Shown: positions 48,724-59,700, numbered from the stretch's first letter. The stretch is 64,000 nucleotides of DNA from JAIROC01 sp031553535 (GCA_031553535.1 JAVBLM010000015.1:79481-143480), one strand, 5' to 3'. Notes: generated from the letters alone by a model not told the origin. Translations and numbers: made by a program.

Positions 48724-50034
48724 ATGGAAGACGTTAAGCAGCATGTTTCTGTAGCGTATCGGTTATTGCATCGCTATTCTAAAATGTTGGTTTTTCATTG
48801 GTTTTCAGATGTGGAAATTAATGGAGAAGAGAATATACCGGAGGATAATCCTTATATTATACTTCCATGTCATCAAAACGGATTGATGGACTGTGTAACA
48901 TTGCTGGGTGTTTTTAAAAAGCCGATTACTTTTTTTGCCAAGTCTGCCATTTTTGTAAATGCAAGGGTTATACAATTTCTTACTTTTTTACGGATTATGC
49001 CTGCCTACCGGCAACGGGAAGGGATTCAGAATGTATCAAAAAACGAAGATAATTTCTTAAAGGCTGTTGATTTATTGCTACTGGGTTTCCCATTATGCAT
49101 TATGCCCGAAGGAGGACAACGTGAAAAACATCATTTACATCCTTTTGTAAAAGGTCCTTTCCGGATTGCTTTTCATACCCAGGAAAACTTACCCGAAGGC
49201 AAAACAATTTATCTTATCCCGGTAGGAATTGATTATGGGCATTACGACAGAATGGGCTATCCACTTGTATTGAATATTGCGCAGCCTGTAAATGTGAATG
49301 CTTATATGGATGTTCATAAAGAAAACCCGGCGAAAGCACTCAATATTATAAAAGAAGATGTTTATTCTTTATTATCGGCAAATATGCTCGATATTCGTTC
49401 GGAAGAATATTATCCTGTTATTTACATGGCTTCTTATACGTATAACTTTTTGATGCTTGACAAGCTGGATCTTATAGATAATCAAACCAACAGATTGAAA
49501 GCGAGGCAGGCAATTGTGAGATATCTGGATGAGCTGGCAGCACAAACCCCTGAAAACTTAAGTGCATTAGCCGGCAAATGTAACTTATGGTTGAAGAAAA
49601 AACCTGATTTTGTTTCCATGGCAAATGACTATCCCAAGCAGAAACTGGTATGGGTGTTGCTTTATTTGCTTCTATTACTTCCTGTTTTTACATACGGAGT
49701 GATATTGAATATATTTGTCGTTTTATTTGTTGTAATTTTAAATCCGAAACTTAAAAATACCGGTTTTTCCTCTACGTTAAAATATGTCTTTTTCTTAACC
49801 CTGTCTCCCATTAATCATTTATTGTTTGCTATACTGGTTGGATTAGCAACTTCCTCCTGGGTTATTTCTGTTGTGACCTTTCTAACAGGGATGCCTGTTA
49901 CAGTATTTTGCGGTAAATATGTTCGAAGGATCAGGATATTCAAAAATAAGCTTTTACAAAACAAACATAAAGAATATATATTCGATATATGTAAAGAAAT
50001 GGATTCTTTGTTTAAAGAATTTGTTAAAAGTTAA
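48724..50034 (+). CDS. PlsC-like glycerophospholipid acyltransferase
   Basis: The protein has 436 aa. The acyltransferase domain (about 25-210) has the catalytic block LPCHQNGLMDCVTLLG (H..D with one extra residue between), FFAKSAIFV, and the substrate block IMPEGGQREKHHLHPF. The C-terminal part has membrane segments (YLLLLLPVFTYGVILNIFVV, VISVVTFLTGMPVTVF). The best reading is transfer of an acyl chain to lysophosphatidic acid or a related lipid at the inner membrane. The HX5D variation makes the exact substrate uncertain. Confidence 0.85.
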   Translation: MEDVKQHVSVAYRLLHRYSKMLVFHWFSDVEINGEENIPEDNPYIILPCHQNGLMDCVTLLGVFKKPITFFAKSAIFVNARVIQFLTFLRIMPAYRQREGIQNVSKNEDNFLKAVDLLLLGFPLCIMPEGGQREKHHLHPFVKGPFRIAFHTQENLPEGKTIYLIPVGIDYGHYDRMGYPLVLNIAQPVNVNAYMDVHKENPAKALNIIKEDVYSLLSANMLDIRSEEYYPVIYMASYTYNFLMLDKLDLIDNQTNRLKARQAIVRYLDELAAQTPENLSALAGKCNLWLKKKPDFVSMANDYPKQKLVWVLLYLLLLLPVFTYGVILNIFVVLFVVILNPKLKNTGFSSTLKYVFFLTLSPINHLLFAILVGLATSSWVISVVTFLTGMPVTVFCGKYVRRIRIFKNKLLQNKHKEYIFDICKEMDSLFKEFVKS

Positions 50035-50664
50035 GATAATCTCCTGTGTTTCTTTTTAACAACTTCAATGATTTATCGAGTTTTAATATTGATAAACGCT
50101 ACAAACAAATGTAGAATTTCATTATATGGAGACAAAATACAGTAAAATAAAGTTCCCGGATATAGAATAAGGATATCGAATGGTGTAAAATAATCTATTT
50201 TTGGAACTGTTTGATATACCGATTGCGAGAATACTGTTTTTTTCATTCTTATCCATCCTTCTATTTTCTTATTACCCTGAAAACTTTACCTATTTCATAA
50301 GAAAAAGAAAAGCATTTTATTATTTGTTTTGGTAGTTTCAACGAATAGTTGAAAGGCTTAAAGTATTTGTTTTAGGAGTTTCAACAAACAGTTGAAAGGT
50401 TCAAGGTATTTGTTTTAGAGGTTTAACGAATAAAGGAAAGGCTTAACGTATTTACTTTGGCGGTTTTCAAAAATACCTGAGAGGGCAAAAAACCATTTTG
50501 TTTGGAAGTTTCAAAAAGCATCTGAAAAGGTGTCGTTATATTAGTAATAGAAGTTACGCAAGTTAAATGAATTATACTCCGAACTTACATTATGTAGATT
50601 CAATCCTTTCAGGATTTACGCTTCATATAAAACCTCACCATGAAGGCTCAAACAGTTTCTAAGA
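50035..50664. other. Intergenic region with a 43-bp tandem array
   Basis: No gene is seen. The stretch holds a tandem array at 50321-50531 and a fragment of the GTAACTT repeat (50550-50567). Confidence 0.75.
50321..50531. repeat. 43-bp imperfect tandem repeat, about five units
   Basis: Units begin TATTTGTTTT and contain GTTTCAAC...GTTGAAAG, with starts at 50321, 50364, 50407, 50449 and about 50494. The first two are the most similar; later ones decay. The period (42-43 bp) matches the arrays at 38.8 and 55.8 kb although the sequence differs. Confidence 0.75.
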
Positions 50665-51498
50665 CTATTTTATAAAAGTCCCTTCCTGTAATTCTTTGAA
50701 AGCATTGGCCAGTTCCTCTCGTGTATTCATTACTATTGGGCCTCCCCATGCGATAGGTTCCTTTAATGGGCGTGCTTCAAATAGGATAAAACGGATGCCG
50801 TTCTTTCCGGCTCTTACATAAAATTCATCGCCCATAGTAAACAAAGCAGCTACTTTGGAAGAAATAACCGGGGCATTATCCTTTCCAAAATGTCCGTCTC
50901 CTTCAATTATATATACAAATAAGTTAGTTTCCGGATCGGTCTTTAAAAAGAAACTTTTGTTCTTTTCTACTTCTATATCCAGTAACCTGACATCAAGATG
51001 GTGGCCTTTTGCACCTTGCTGCCCTTTGTATTTGCCGGCTATTACTTTTATGGTAGCATTATCTTCTTTAATCTCCTTTACTATATCGGAAGTAATATCA
51101 AAGTATTTTGGATGGGTCATCTTTTCTTCTTTCGGAAGATTAATCCAGAGTTGTAAACCAAGCATATGTTCCACCGGTTGTGGCATTTCCTGATGTAGTA
51201 TTCCACTTCCGCTTGTCATCCACTGGCTGTCTCCGTTTCTTATTGTACCTTTGTTTCCCAAGCTGTCTTCATGGTCGATTCTTCCCTTGATTAGATAGGT
51301 CAGGGTTTCTATTCCCCTGTGAGGGTGCATGGGGAATCCTTTAATATAATCTTTCGGATTGTGTGAATCAAAGGCATCCAACATTAAAAAAGGGTCAAAC
51401 CGATAAGCGGTTTCTAACCCTAATACTCTAACTAAATGAACGCCTGCGCCATCAATGGCAGGGCTACCGGTTACTGTCTCTATTACTTTTCTTGTCAT
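50665..51498 (-). CDS. Pirin family protein
   Basis: The protein has 277 aa and a two-cupin layout. The N-terminal metal site is in GFPMHPHRGIETLTYLIKG and SGSGILHQEMPQ (His, His, His, Glu). It matches bacterial pirins such as YhhW. YhhW has quercetinase activity, and in other bacteria pirin modulates pyruvate dehydrogenase; the substrate here is unknown. It is divergent from the pyruvate oxidase gene. Confidence 0.92.
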   Translation of the reverse strand: MTRKVIETVTGSPAIDGAGVHLVRVLGLETAYRFDPFLMLDAFDSHNPKDYIKGFPMHPHRGIETLTYLIKGRIDHEDSLGNKGTIRNGDSQWMTSGSGILHQEMPQPVEHMLGLQLWINLPKEEKMTHPKYFDITSDIVKEIKEDNATIKVIAGKYKGQQGAKGHHLDVRLLDIEVEKNKSFFLKTDPETNLFVYIIEGDGHFGKDNAPVISSKVAALFTMGDEFYVRAGKNGIRFILFEARPLKEPIAWGGPIVMNTREELANAFKELQEGTFIK

Positions 51499-51552
51499 AA
51501 TTTTAACTTTTATATCTGTAACGTAATTCGGCTATAAATGTTCATAATAACG

Positions 51553-51718
51553 GAAGTTACACAAGTTACAGGTGCTAATTGTAACAGGCAGAAAGGATAC
51601 CGATAAAATAGATAAAGCCGATAAAATAGATAAAATGCAGAAAAACTATTTATAATTAATTTATCACGAACCACTATTGTTGTAACTTCCTGTAACTTCC
51701 TGTAACTTGTGTAACTTC
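51553..51718. repeat. MITE-like element B with 19-bp perfect inverted ends
   Basis: GAAGTTACACAAGTTACAG (51553-51571) is perfectly inverted at 51700-51718. The right end also has two extra direct copies of TGTAACTTCC. The element lies between pirin and pyruvate oxidase and encodes nothing. Confidence 0.85.
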
Positions 51719-51803
51719 TAATACAGCAAGTGATGTACTTTATTCAAACAATCGAAGATATTAAGTGTTATATTTTATTTATTAATACTATAGACAAATA
51801 CAT

Positions 51804-53522
51804 ATGATTAAGTCAGGAATCGCAATGCTGAATGTTTTGGAGAGTTGGGGAGTAAACCATCTTTATGGAATCCCGGGAGGATCTATTAATTCTATAATGG
51901 ATGCCTTGTATGAAAAACGCAATACCATTAAATATATACAGGTAAGGCACGAAGAAGTGGGGGCTATCGCAGCATCGGTGGATGCCAAGTTGACCGGGAA
52001 AATCGGAGTGTGCTTCGGATCTGCGGGCCCGGGCGCTACTCATCTTTTTAACGGATTGTACGATGCCCAGATGGATCATGTTCCCGTATTGGCATTGATA
52101 GGCCAGGTTTCATCCAAGGCGATGAATGCCGGTGCGTTCCAGGAGCTGAATGAAAATCCCATGTTTACGGATGTTAGCGTGTATAACCGTACGGTTATGA
52201 CACCCGAAAGCCTTCCTGCTGTGGTAGATGAAGCCATCCGCAGGGCGTATGAATACAAGGGGGTTGCCGTAGTAACCGTTCCTGTAGATTTCGGTTTTGT
52301 GGATATTCCCGAGGTTGATGTTTCTACTGCGAAAAATCACAGGAAATCCATATTAATGCCCGATTCCGGGGATGTTGCCGATGCGGTAAAATTGATAGAA
52401 TCTGCCCAAAGCCCCGTTTTATATGTCGGCCAGGGAGCACGGGGCGCTAAAGATGAAATCATTTCTTTATCCGAACACTTTTCCATGCCGGTTGTATTGT
52501 CGGTAATGGCAAAAGGAATTATTCCCGATGATACGGAAAATTTCATGGGGATGGCGGCAAGAGTATCCACAAAGCCGGCAAATGAGGCCTTATCAGAAGC
52601 CGATCTGATTGTTTTTGTCGGCAGTGATTTTCCTTTTGCCCGTTTTTTCTTTCCTCCAAAGGCAAAGTTTATTCAAATAGATATCGATTCTTCCAAGTTA
52701 GGGAAACGCCACACAACGGATGTTGCTGTTTTGGGGGATGCGAAAGAAACAATGAAACACATGGTGGCGTTGGGAAAGAAAAAAGCTGCGTCCGGGTTTT
52801 TATTGGCGAATCGTCAAAATCGCCGGAATTGGTTGAATTGGCTGCATCGTTTTGATAACCGCGAGGATGTGCCTATGCGGGTGGAGCCTGTTTTCAAAGA
52901 AATTAACCGTATTGCAGCAAAAGATGCCATCTTTGTTACCGATGTAGGCAATACTACAATCCATGCAATCCGGTTGTTGGATATGAATGGAGGGGATCAG
53001 CTTTTCACGACATCCGGTTTATTTGCCACAATGGGGTATGGTATTCCGGGAGGTATCGCGGCTAAGTTAAGTTATCCCGGAAGACAAGTATTCACGTTAA
53101 ACGGGGATGGTGGCTTTGCCATGGTGATGCAAGATATTATGACCCAGGTTAAATATAAATTACCTGTTATCAATATTGTTTTCTCGAATGATTCCCTTGG
53201 TTTTATTGATGCGGAACAGGAAGATACCAAACAACCTAAATTTGGTGTGGATCTGGCAGGAGCCGATTATGCAAAAATAGGGGAGGCGATGGGTGCAAAA
53301 GGATTTACCGTAACACGGAGAGATCAACTGGAAAAAGTATTTGACGAGGCAAAAAGGTCTAAGATACCTGTTGTTATTGATGTAAAAATCGAAAACAAAC
53401 GCCCTTTTCCTGCCGAAGCCATGATACTGGATGTTGAAAGGTATGGTGAGGATGCTGTAAAGGAATTTAAAAAACGTTATGAAGTAGAAGGAATGCCTTT
53501 ATTGAAAGAATTGTTGAAATAA
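51804..53522 (+). CDS. spxB: Pyruvate oxidase (thiamine diphosphate dependent)
   Basis: The protein has 572 aa, the standard size. The TPP-binding N-terminal domain has NHLYGIPGGSINSIMDAL and RHEEVGAIAAS, with SAGPGATHLFNGLYDAQMDH; the centre carries the FAD-binding fold; the C-terminal TPP motif is NGDGGFAMVMQDIMTQ. It converts pyruvate, phosphate and oxygen to acetyl phosphate, CO2 and H2O2. Its gene is a single unit. The match to oxygen-using SpxB rather than acetolactate synthase rests on overall style, so the symbol is a best fit. Confidence 0.85.
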   Translation: MIKSGIAMLNVLESWGVNHLYGIPGGSINSIMDALYEKRNTIKYIQVRHEEVGAIAASVDAKLTGKIGVCFGSAGPGATHLFNGLYDAQMDHVPVLALIGQVSSKAMNAGAFQELNENPMFTDVSVYNRTVMTPESLPAVVDEAIRRAYEYKGVAVVTVPVDFGFVDIPEVDVSTAKNHRKSILMPDSGDVADAVKLIESAQSPVLYVGQGARGAKDEIISLSEHFSMPVVLSVMAKGIIPDDTENFMGMAARVSTKPANEALSEADLIVFVGSDFPFARFFFPPKAKFIQIDIDSSKLGKRHTTDVAVLGDAKETMKHMVALGKKKAASGFLLANRQNRRNWLNWLHRFDNREDVPMRVEPVFKEINRIAAKDAIFVTDVGNTTIHAIRLLDMNGGDQLFTTSGLFATMGYGIPGGIAAKLSYPGRQVFTLNGDGGFAMVMQDIMTQVKYKLPVINIVFSNDSLGFIDAEQEDTKQPKFGVDLAGADYAKIGEAMGAKGFTVTRRDQLEKVFDEAKRSKIPVVIDVKIENKRPFPAEAMILDVERYGEDAVKEFKKRYEVEGMPLLKELLK

Positions 53523-53561
53523 AGGGCCGGTTAAGATGGAATTTGCTGAAAGCTAACTTTA

Positions 53562-53619
53562 GAAGTTACACAAGTTAAATGAAGTTACCGGAAGTTACAG
53601 CCTTGCGTAACTTCTAATA
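53562..53619. repeat. Short family-B inverted repeat
   Basis: AGAAGTTACACAAG at the left and CTTGCGTAACTTCT at the right can pair (13 of 14) around a loop that contains two further AAGTTAC copies. It lies right after the pyruvate oxidase gene and may act as a stem-loop in the transcript. Confidence 0.7.
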
Positions 53620-53691
53620 AGCCTCCGGGTTAAGAACAGGGAAATGCATACGTAAAAGTTTCCGGAGCGGTATGTATACAATAAAAAACTG

Positions 53692-53699
53692 TAATTTTG
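53692..53699 (+). promoter_or_regulatory. -7 promoter element for the TPR-AraC gene
   Basis: TAATTTTG lies 71 bp before the ATG at 53771. Confidence 0.5.
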
Positions 53700-53770
53700 T
53701 AATCATAAGGAATCACGATACCGGTAATTGAGAATCTTTATTTTATACTAATTACACTCCTGTTTAAAAG

Positions 53771-55504
53771 ATGAAACGCATACCTGTAATTCTTTTCATG
53801 CTCACTGTATTTGTTCGGTCGTCAGGGCAGGAGGGGAATCGTTTTCTGGAAATGTCTGAAAAGACAAAGACCGAGTACCGGTTTGAATTAATGGAGTACA
53901 CCGATGAAGTTTCTGTTTACGATGTTAGGAAATTACAATCTGAAGTCAAACAACTGGACGAATTTAGGTCTGCCTGTAAAGATAAAGAATGGCAGGAAAT
54001 TATAAAATGGCTGCAGATTGCATTAGATGCGATCATCCTTTCAAAAGATTCCAATGCAATAAACTGCGATTATAATGATATATATGATCGCTTGGAGGAG
54101 TTGCATACCCGGACAGGTAATACATATACCCGTTTGAAAGCATTAAGACTGATTGCCAGTATTTGCTGGGACGGATTATATAACTATGAGTCCGGATTTG
54201 AATATTCTATACAGTTATGTAAAACTGTTGAAGATATGCCGGATAGTTGCTTCCCGGATAAAGCAATCAGTTATCTCGAATTGGCAGAGCGGTATTATTA
54301 TTTTAAGGAATACGATGAGGCGATTGCCTGTTTTGATAAAGTAATAGGGGCAATAGAAACCCCATATGTTTATAATCAGAAAAATATACTATCTGCCTAT
54401 AACGGATTAGGACTTTCGTATCGTAATAAATATGATATTCAAATGTCGAATGTTTATTTTAATAAGATTCTGGCATTTGAATCGGATCTGGACGCTTCGT
54501 TACAGGATCTGTGGCATGGAATTGCCAGGGGGAACCTGGGCTATAATTTGTATTTGACGGGAAAATACGATGAAGCTATCCCTTTGCTTGAATTTTCCCT
54601 TAAAAAAACATCACAGTACCATGATTTCGCGTATGCTTCCGGCCCCGCAATCAATTTGGCCGATATTTATTTGAAAAAGGGAATGCTTGACAAGGCGCAT
54701 GATTATGGAGTTATTGCCTATGATTATGAACAAAAGATGTCGCGTACCGGACGTTTGGAAAGCATTTATATTTTTTGGAATAAGTACTATACCACAGTCA
54801 ATAATGCATCGAAGGCTCTATTGTATCTGGATTCCGCACTTAATGAGCAAAAGAAGGATGAAGACCGTTTTAATGCCAATCAATTACTCCGGGTTGAGCA
54901 ACGGATACATTTGTTTGAGCAACAAAATAAGGATAAGGAAATAGAAACGGCTAGGAAACAGGCCGGCATTTATTTACGGAATTTTATTTTTGTTACCTTG
55001 TTTTCTGTTATAACTTTTATCCTGTTACTCTTTATATACAACCTTTACCGAAAAAAACGGACGGCTTACAGCGCTCTTGTCCTCAAAAGCCAGCAATGGG
55101 CGAATGAACGGCCGCAAATACAGCCAAAACAGGAAGATGTTATCCATGGGGCCGAGGAGGGGAACTTGCTTAAACAGGTATATCATTTACTGGAAAATGA
55201 AAAGGTATATAAGGATAATACATTGAGTTTACAGAAACTGGCGGAATTGCTCCGTACCAACAGGAGTTATCTTTCCAAAGCGATTAACTCTATGACGGGA
55301 ACTAATTTTATTTCTTTTATTAATGAATACCGGGTTAAGGAAGCGGTGAAGCTGCTGTCCGACTCGAAATTTGATCATTGGTCAATTGATTACCTTGCAG
55401 GGGAAGTGGGCTTTACCAACCGGTTTACGTTTTCCCTTGTATTTAAAAAAAGTGTCGGGATGACCCCCACGGAGTTTAAGAAAAGCCGTAAAAAACAGTC
55501 TTGA
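53771..55504 (+). CDS. TPR-containing membrane sensor with AraC-type HTH
   Basis: The protein has 577 aa. A signal peptide (about 1-19) leads into periplasmic TPR-like repeats (about 100-380: LELAERYYYFKEYDEAIACF, LGYNLYLTGKYDEAIPLLEF), one membrane segment (NFIFVTLFSVITFILLLFIY, about 398-417) and a cytoplasmic AraC DNA-binding domain (about 475-577: LAELLRTNRSYLSKAINSMT and the second helix pair DYLAGEVGFTNRFTFSLVFK). It joins sensing and transcription control in one chain, as in several Bacteroidota regulators. The ligand is unknown. Confidence 0.88.
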   Translation: MKRIPVILFMLTVFVRSSGQEGNRFLEMSEKTKTEYRFELMEYTDEVSVYDVRKLQSEVKQLDEFRSACKDKEWQEIIKWLQIALDAIILSKDSNAINCDYNDIYDRLEELHTRTGNTYTRLKALRLIASICWDGLYNYESGFEYSIQLCKTVEDMPDSCFPDKAISYLELAERYYYFKEYDEAIACFDKVIGAIETPYVYNQKNILSAYNGLGLSYRNKYDIQMSNVYFNKILAFESDLDASLQDLWHGIARGNLGYNLYLTGKYDEAIPLLEFSLKKTSQYHDFAYASGPAINLADIYLKKGMLDKAHDYGVIAYDYEQKMSRTGRLESIYIFWNKYYTTVNNASKALLYLDSALNEQKKDEDRFNANQLLRVEQRIHLFEQQNKDKEIETARKQAGIYLRNFIFVTLFSVITFILLLFIYNLYRKKRTAYSALVLKSQQWANERPQIQPKQEDVIHGAEEGNLLKQVYHLLENEKVYKDNTLSLQKLAELLRTNRSYLSKAINSMTGTNFISFINEYRVKEAVKLLSDSKFDHWSIDYLAGEVGFTNRFTFSLVFKKSVGMTPTEFKKSRKKQS

Positions 55505-55818
55505 TACCGTTCCCTCTTCCGGATTTCATAAAAAGCCATTGGTTCGAGACAATGCTCTTTTGCCTTCCCTTTAAGCTGTTGCTTACAGGAACTCCAATCC
55601 ATCAATCTAATCCTTAAGATTAACATTGGAGTATTGGGTATCGAATTGAAAATGTTCTTCATTGGAAAGGCCTCTGTGATTTACTTTTTCTGTTTTTCAT
55701 ACTATATTGTTTTTATAAAATAAGAAATGAAGGGAGGAAAAGGCCGGCAATACTTGCAGGTAAACTTTCCCGGCTCTGGAAAATACTTTGTTCAATTTTA
55801 GACGGATATCTTCCATTC

Positions 55819-56154
55819 CGGATTCCTTGCCGGAGATGTGGTTCTACCTTCCCGGGTCTCCGGATTCGTTGCCTGAGTTCTGGTTCAGCCTTCCCGGGTT
55901 TCCGGATTGGTTGCCTGAGATGTGGTTCTGCCTTCCCGGGTCTCCGGATTGGTTGCCTGAGTTCTGGTTCTACCTTTCCGGGCTTCCGGATTGGTTGCCT
56001 GAGATGTGGTTCTGCCTTCCCGGACTTCCGGATTGGTTGCCGGAGAAGTGGCTCAACCTTCCCGGACTTCCGGATTTGCTGCCGGAGATGTGGTTCTACC
56101 TTCCCGGGCTTCCGGGTTTGTTGCCTGAAATCTGGTTCATTCCTTCCAAGCTCC
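55819..56154. repeat. 42-bp tandem repeat, eight units
   Basis: Units starting CGGATT begin at 55819, 55861, 55903, 55945, 55987, 56029, 56071 and 56113 (last one degenerate). Read in frame, each would encode LPEMWFCLPGSPDW-like residues. The period equals that of the 38.8-kb array, but the sequence is different. Confidence 0.9.
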
Positions 56155-56259
56155 GGGATTTACTGTTTGTAGTTGCTAATAATACTCTTTTGTCACTGCG
56201 AATGGTCAATAATAAAACAACCAAACAGCGGGAAAATGACAGTAAGCATAGCTTAATAG

Positions 56260-56600
56260 CGTCATTGCGGACTTGACCCGCACCCGAACGTGAAACAGGT
56301 GAGTGCATCGAAACGCAGTGAGATAATTTCCTTATAAACGAGGATGTTGAAACAAGTTACCAATGACAGAGATTCTACCTTGCTCTTGACCAACATATTG
56401 CCGTCATGCTGAACTTGTTTCAGCATCCCCTTCCTTTTGAGGGGATTGCGGATCAAGTCCGCAATGACGCACTTCCGCCATCTCCGAGGAGCGACGCACG
56501 AGCGACGTGGCAACCGAGCTTGCGAGTTCGACGAAGTCAACCGGGTTTGCGAGCTCGGCGTAGCCAATCCCCAACAAAAGAGCGATTTTTCTTTTCAGTT
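56260..56600. repeat. Degenerate family-A repeat copy
   Basis: It shares ACAAAAGAGCGATTTTTCTT (about 56573) and CATATTGCCGTCATGCTGAA (about 56393) with the copies near 38.0 and 26.7 kb. Confidence 0.65.
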
Positions 56601-56667
56601 ACTGTCATTCTCCCCCCACAAAGAATGTACGGTTTTTATTCGTAATTTATATTTTAATAAAAAAATG

Positions 56668-56675
56668 TATCTTTG
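56668..56675 (+). promoter_or_regulatory. -7 promoter element for the large secreted protein
   Basis: TATCTTTG lies 120 bp before the ATG at 56795; the family-A hairpin falls in the leader. Confidence 0.45.
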
Positions 56676-56690
56676 TACGATTTTTACAAG

Positions 56691-56730
56691 AAGTTGTCAA
56701 AAGAGTGATCTTTACATCAACTTTTGACAG
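56691..56730. repeat. Short family-A hairpin
   Basis: GTTGTCAAAAG (56693-56703) and CTTTTGACAG (56721-56730) lie face to face around a 13-17 bp loop, giving a minimal form of the family-A ends. It lies between the -7 element and the start of the large secreted protein. Confidence 0.7.
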
Positions 56731-56794
56731 CGCTCAAGTATAACAGGGTATAATATCGATTTAGCTTTATTTTATACACAAAATTTTAATTTAT

Positions 56795-59700
56795 ATGAGA
56801 AAACCAATATTATTTATGATGGCAATGGTGTTGTTAGCGGCAACACCACAAGCACAGGTTACGCAGACCCAGGAAAGATGCGAAGACAGTTCCTTCAAGG
56901 GAACGGCGGGTTCTAAAAAACGGCACAAAAGCATGTGGGATACTGTCTATACGTTTAATGCCGGGGCCACATCTCAGGTGGGAATAGAAACCGATGGAGC
57001 GAATTTTTACACGGTATCATGGAATAGCAACAGTATCATTCGTTATAGTATGAACCGCAATGTTCTGGATACGTTTACGATTGCGGGAGTAAGCCAACTT
57101 AGGGACATAACCTATGACGGAACTTATTTTTATGCTTCTAATGCAAGCATGAATTTATACAAGCTGGATATGGCCAATGAAGTGCTTGTTCAAACTCTCC
57201 CTGTAACATGTGCGGGTGTGAGTGTAATACGGCATATTGCCTACGATCCTACGCTTGATAATGGCAATGGTGGATTCTGGATAGGTAATTGGACAGAGTT
57301 AGGAGCAATAAAAATGGATGGTTCCCAACTGATAGCTTCCACTACAACGGAAGTTAGCGATTGTTACGGATCGGCATACGATCCGTATTCCGATCCGTCA
57401 AATCCGTGTTTGTGGTTGTTTTGCCAAACAGGATCGTCTGCCCTGGTTACTTTTTACCAGTTCGATATTAATTCCTATTCCCTAACGGGAGTAAGCCGTG
57501 ATTGTACCGACGATTTTTCCAATATAGCTTCCAACGCTTCTGCAGGAGGGGCTTGTACGTATGTCGATCATGGGGTATTGATATTGGCGGGGAATATTCA
57601 GCAAGATCCGAATTTGATTGTAGCGTATGAATTAGTTCTATTAGCAGATACTGCTGCCCCTAATCAGGTAACAGGCCTTACCGTTACACCGGGAGATAAC
57701 GGTGCATTGACGGCAAAAATAAACTGGGCCAATCCCTCAATAAATTTCGGAGGTACTATTTTATCAGAGTTGACAGCAATAAATGTTTATATAGACAATA
57801 ATGCTGTCCCGTCATATACAAACAACACTCCCGTAATCGGAGGGAACGACAGTTGTATGATAGTGATACCCTCTCCCGGAAGGTATATTTTCAGGGTTGT
57901 TGGTTCCAACTCCAAAGGAGAAGGTGTACCGGCTTCTGTATCTGCATGGATTGGGGAAGATATTCCGGTTGCTCCCACCAATGTGCAGTTAACGGTAAAC
58001 CAAACGGATGCTACCCTGAAATGGAATAAAGTTATTACCGGAGCACAGGGCTATTATTTTAATCCTGCCAATATACGTTATGATGTGGTTCGCTATCCGG
58101 ACGCTGTTACGGTAGCTACAGGGTTAACCGATACGGTTTTTACCGAAACCCTGACATTGAATAATCGTGGAACATGTTATTATGGTGTTGCAGCTGTCAA
58201 TACTTCCGGTGAAAGTATGGAAGGAGTTTCCAATGATATACTGATTTTTGGGGATACGGTTATCCGTTGGTATGTGAGCCAGGGAGGTGGAAATCTCGGA
58301 ACCGATGGTTTTTCCTGGGCTACGGCATCCAACGATTTACAGGCTGTGATCAACAAGGCAATAGAAAAAGATACGATCTGGGTAGCACAGGGAATGTACC
58401 TGCCCGTTCGTCCGGCAAATAATTTAGCCGTCATAAATTCTGCCAATCGTAATAATGCTTTTGTATTGAAAAAAGGAGTATCCGTATACGGCGGCTTTGC
58501 AGGTACCGAAACCGGCCTGGAGCAACGTAATTGGGAAACAAACCCGGCGGTTTTAAGCGGGGATATAGGAGTTACCGGAAACAGTACTGACAATGCTTAC
58601 CATGTGGTAATTGCTGCCGGAGATGTGGGAACGGTCTGTCTGGACGGATTTACGGTTACCAATGGTAATGCAAACGGAAGTGGTTCTATTACTGTAAATG
58701 CCAATACGGTTTATCAATATTCTGGCGGCGGAATCTATAATACTTATTCATCTCCTGTATTAACGAATGTAACGATTAGTAATAATACAGCATCTTCTAA
58801 TGGCGGCGGAATCTATAATAATTCTTCATCCCCTGTATTAACGAATGTAACGATTAATCATAATACATCTTCTTCCGGCGGCGGGGTCTATGGGAACCAT
58901 GACGGGCAATCAACGGCTGTAGGAACTTATACCAATTGTTTATTTAACAATAACCATGCAGCTTCAAATGGTGGTGCCGTGTATTATGATGATGGAAATG
59001 GTGCGGGGCCTGTATTTACCAATTGTACCTTTTCAGGAGATAATGCAGGTAACGGCAATTTATTGTATTACTACAAAGATAATACGGGATCACTTCCGCA
59101 ATTCAGGAATTGTATTATAGACAGCGTTTCTGCAGGAAATATGGTAAGAGGGAGTACAAATGGAAGATTGGATAGTATTGTTTTTTCATATACGCTTACT
59201 TCCTATGGTTCCTTGGGCAATAATGTTAATAATGCGGCAAATATACTATCTACGGATCCTCTATTTGTAGATGCATTACATGGAGATTACCGGTTGTTGG
59301 CAGGCAGTCCCGCTATTGATGCCGGAAATAATGGGTATTATAATCCGGGCAGCACTCCCGACTTATCCCTTATCACTACCGATATAAAGGGGAACCCACG
59401 TATTAACAGTGGGGTGGTTGATTTGGGGGCATACGAGTCTGCCGATTCTGATGCTCCGGGAGCGGTAACAAATATGGAAGTGATTCCTGTGTCGGAAGGT
59501 TCTTTGACGGTAAAAATCCGCTGGGTAAATCCGGGTTTAGTTGTTGGAGGCGGTATTTTGACGGAATTAACAGCCGTGAGCCTTTACCTTGACAATGCTG
59601 TTGCCCCGTCATATACGAACAGCACTCCCGTAATCGGAGGAAGTGACAGTTGTACGGTAGTGATACCCTCTGCCGGAGAGTATAGCTTTACGGTTGTTGG

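Larger units (their letters stand above)
55505..56794. other. Intergenic region with 42-bp array and family-A repeats
   Basis: It holds the tandem array 55819-56154, a degenerate family-A copy (about 56260-56600) and a short family-A hairpin (56691-56730). Reading frames at 55788-56276, 56406-56645 and 56437-56727 come from the repeats and are not called as genes. Confidence 0.75.

Noticed and set aside
55788..56276. 162-aa LPEMWF-repeat protein
   Set aside because: It is the 42-bp tandem array read as a frame; no promoter or domain supports it.
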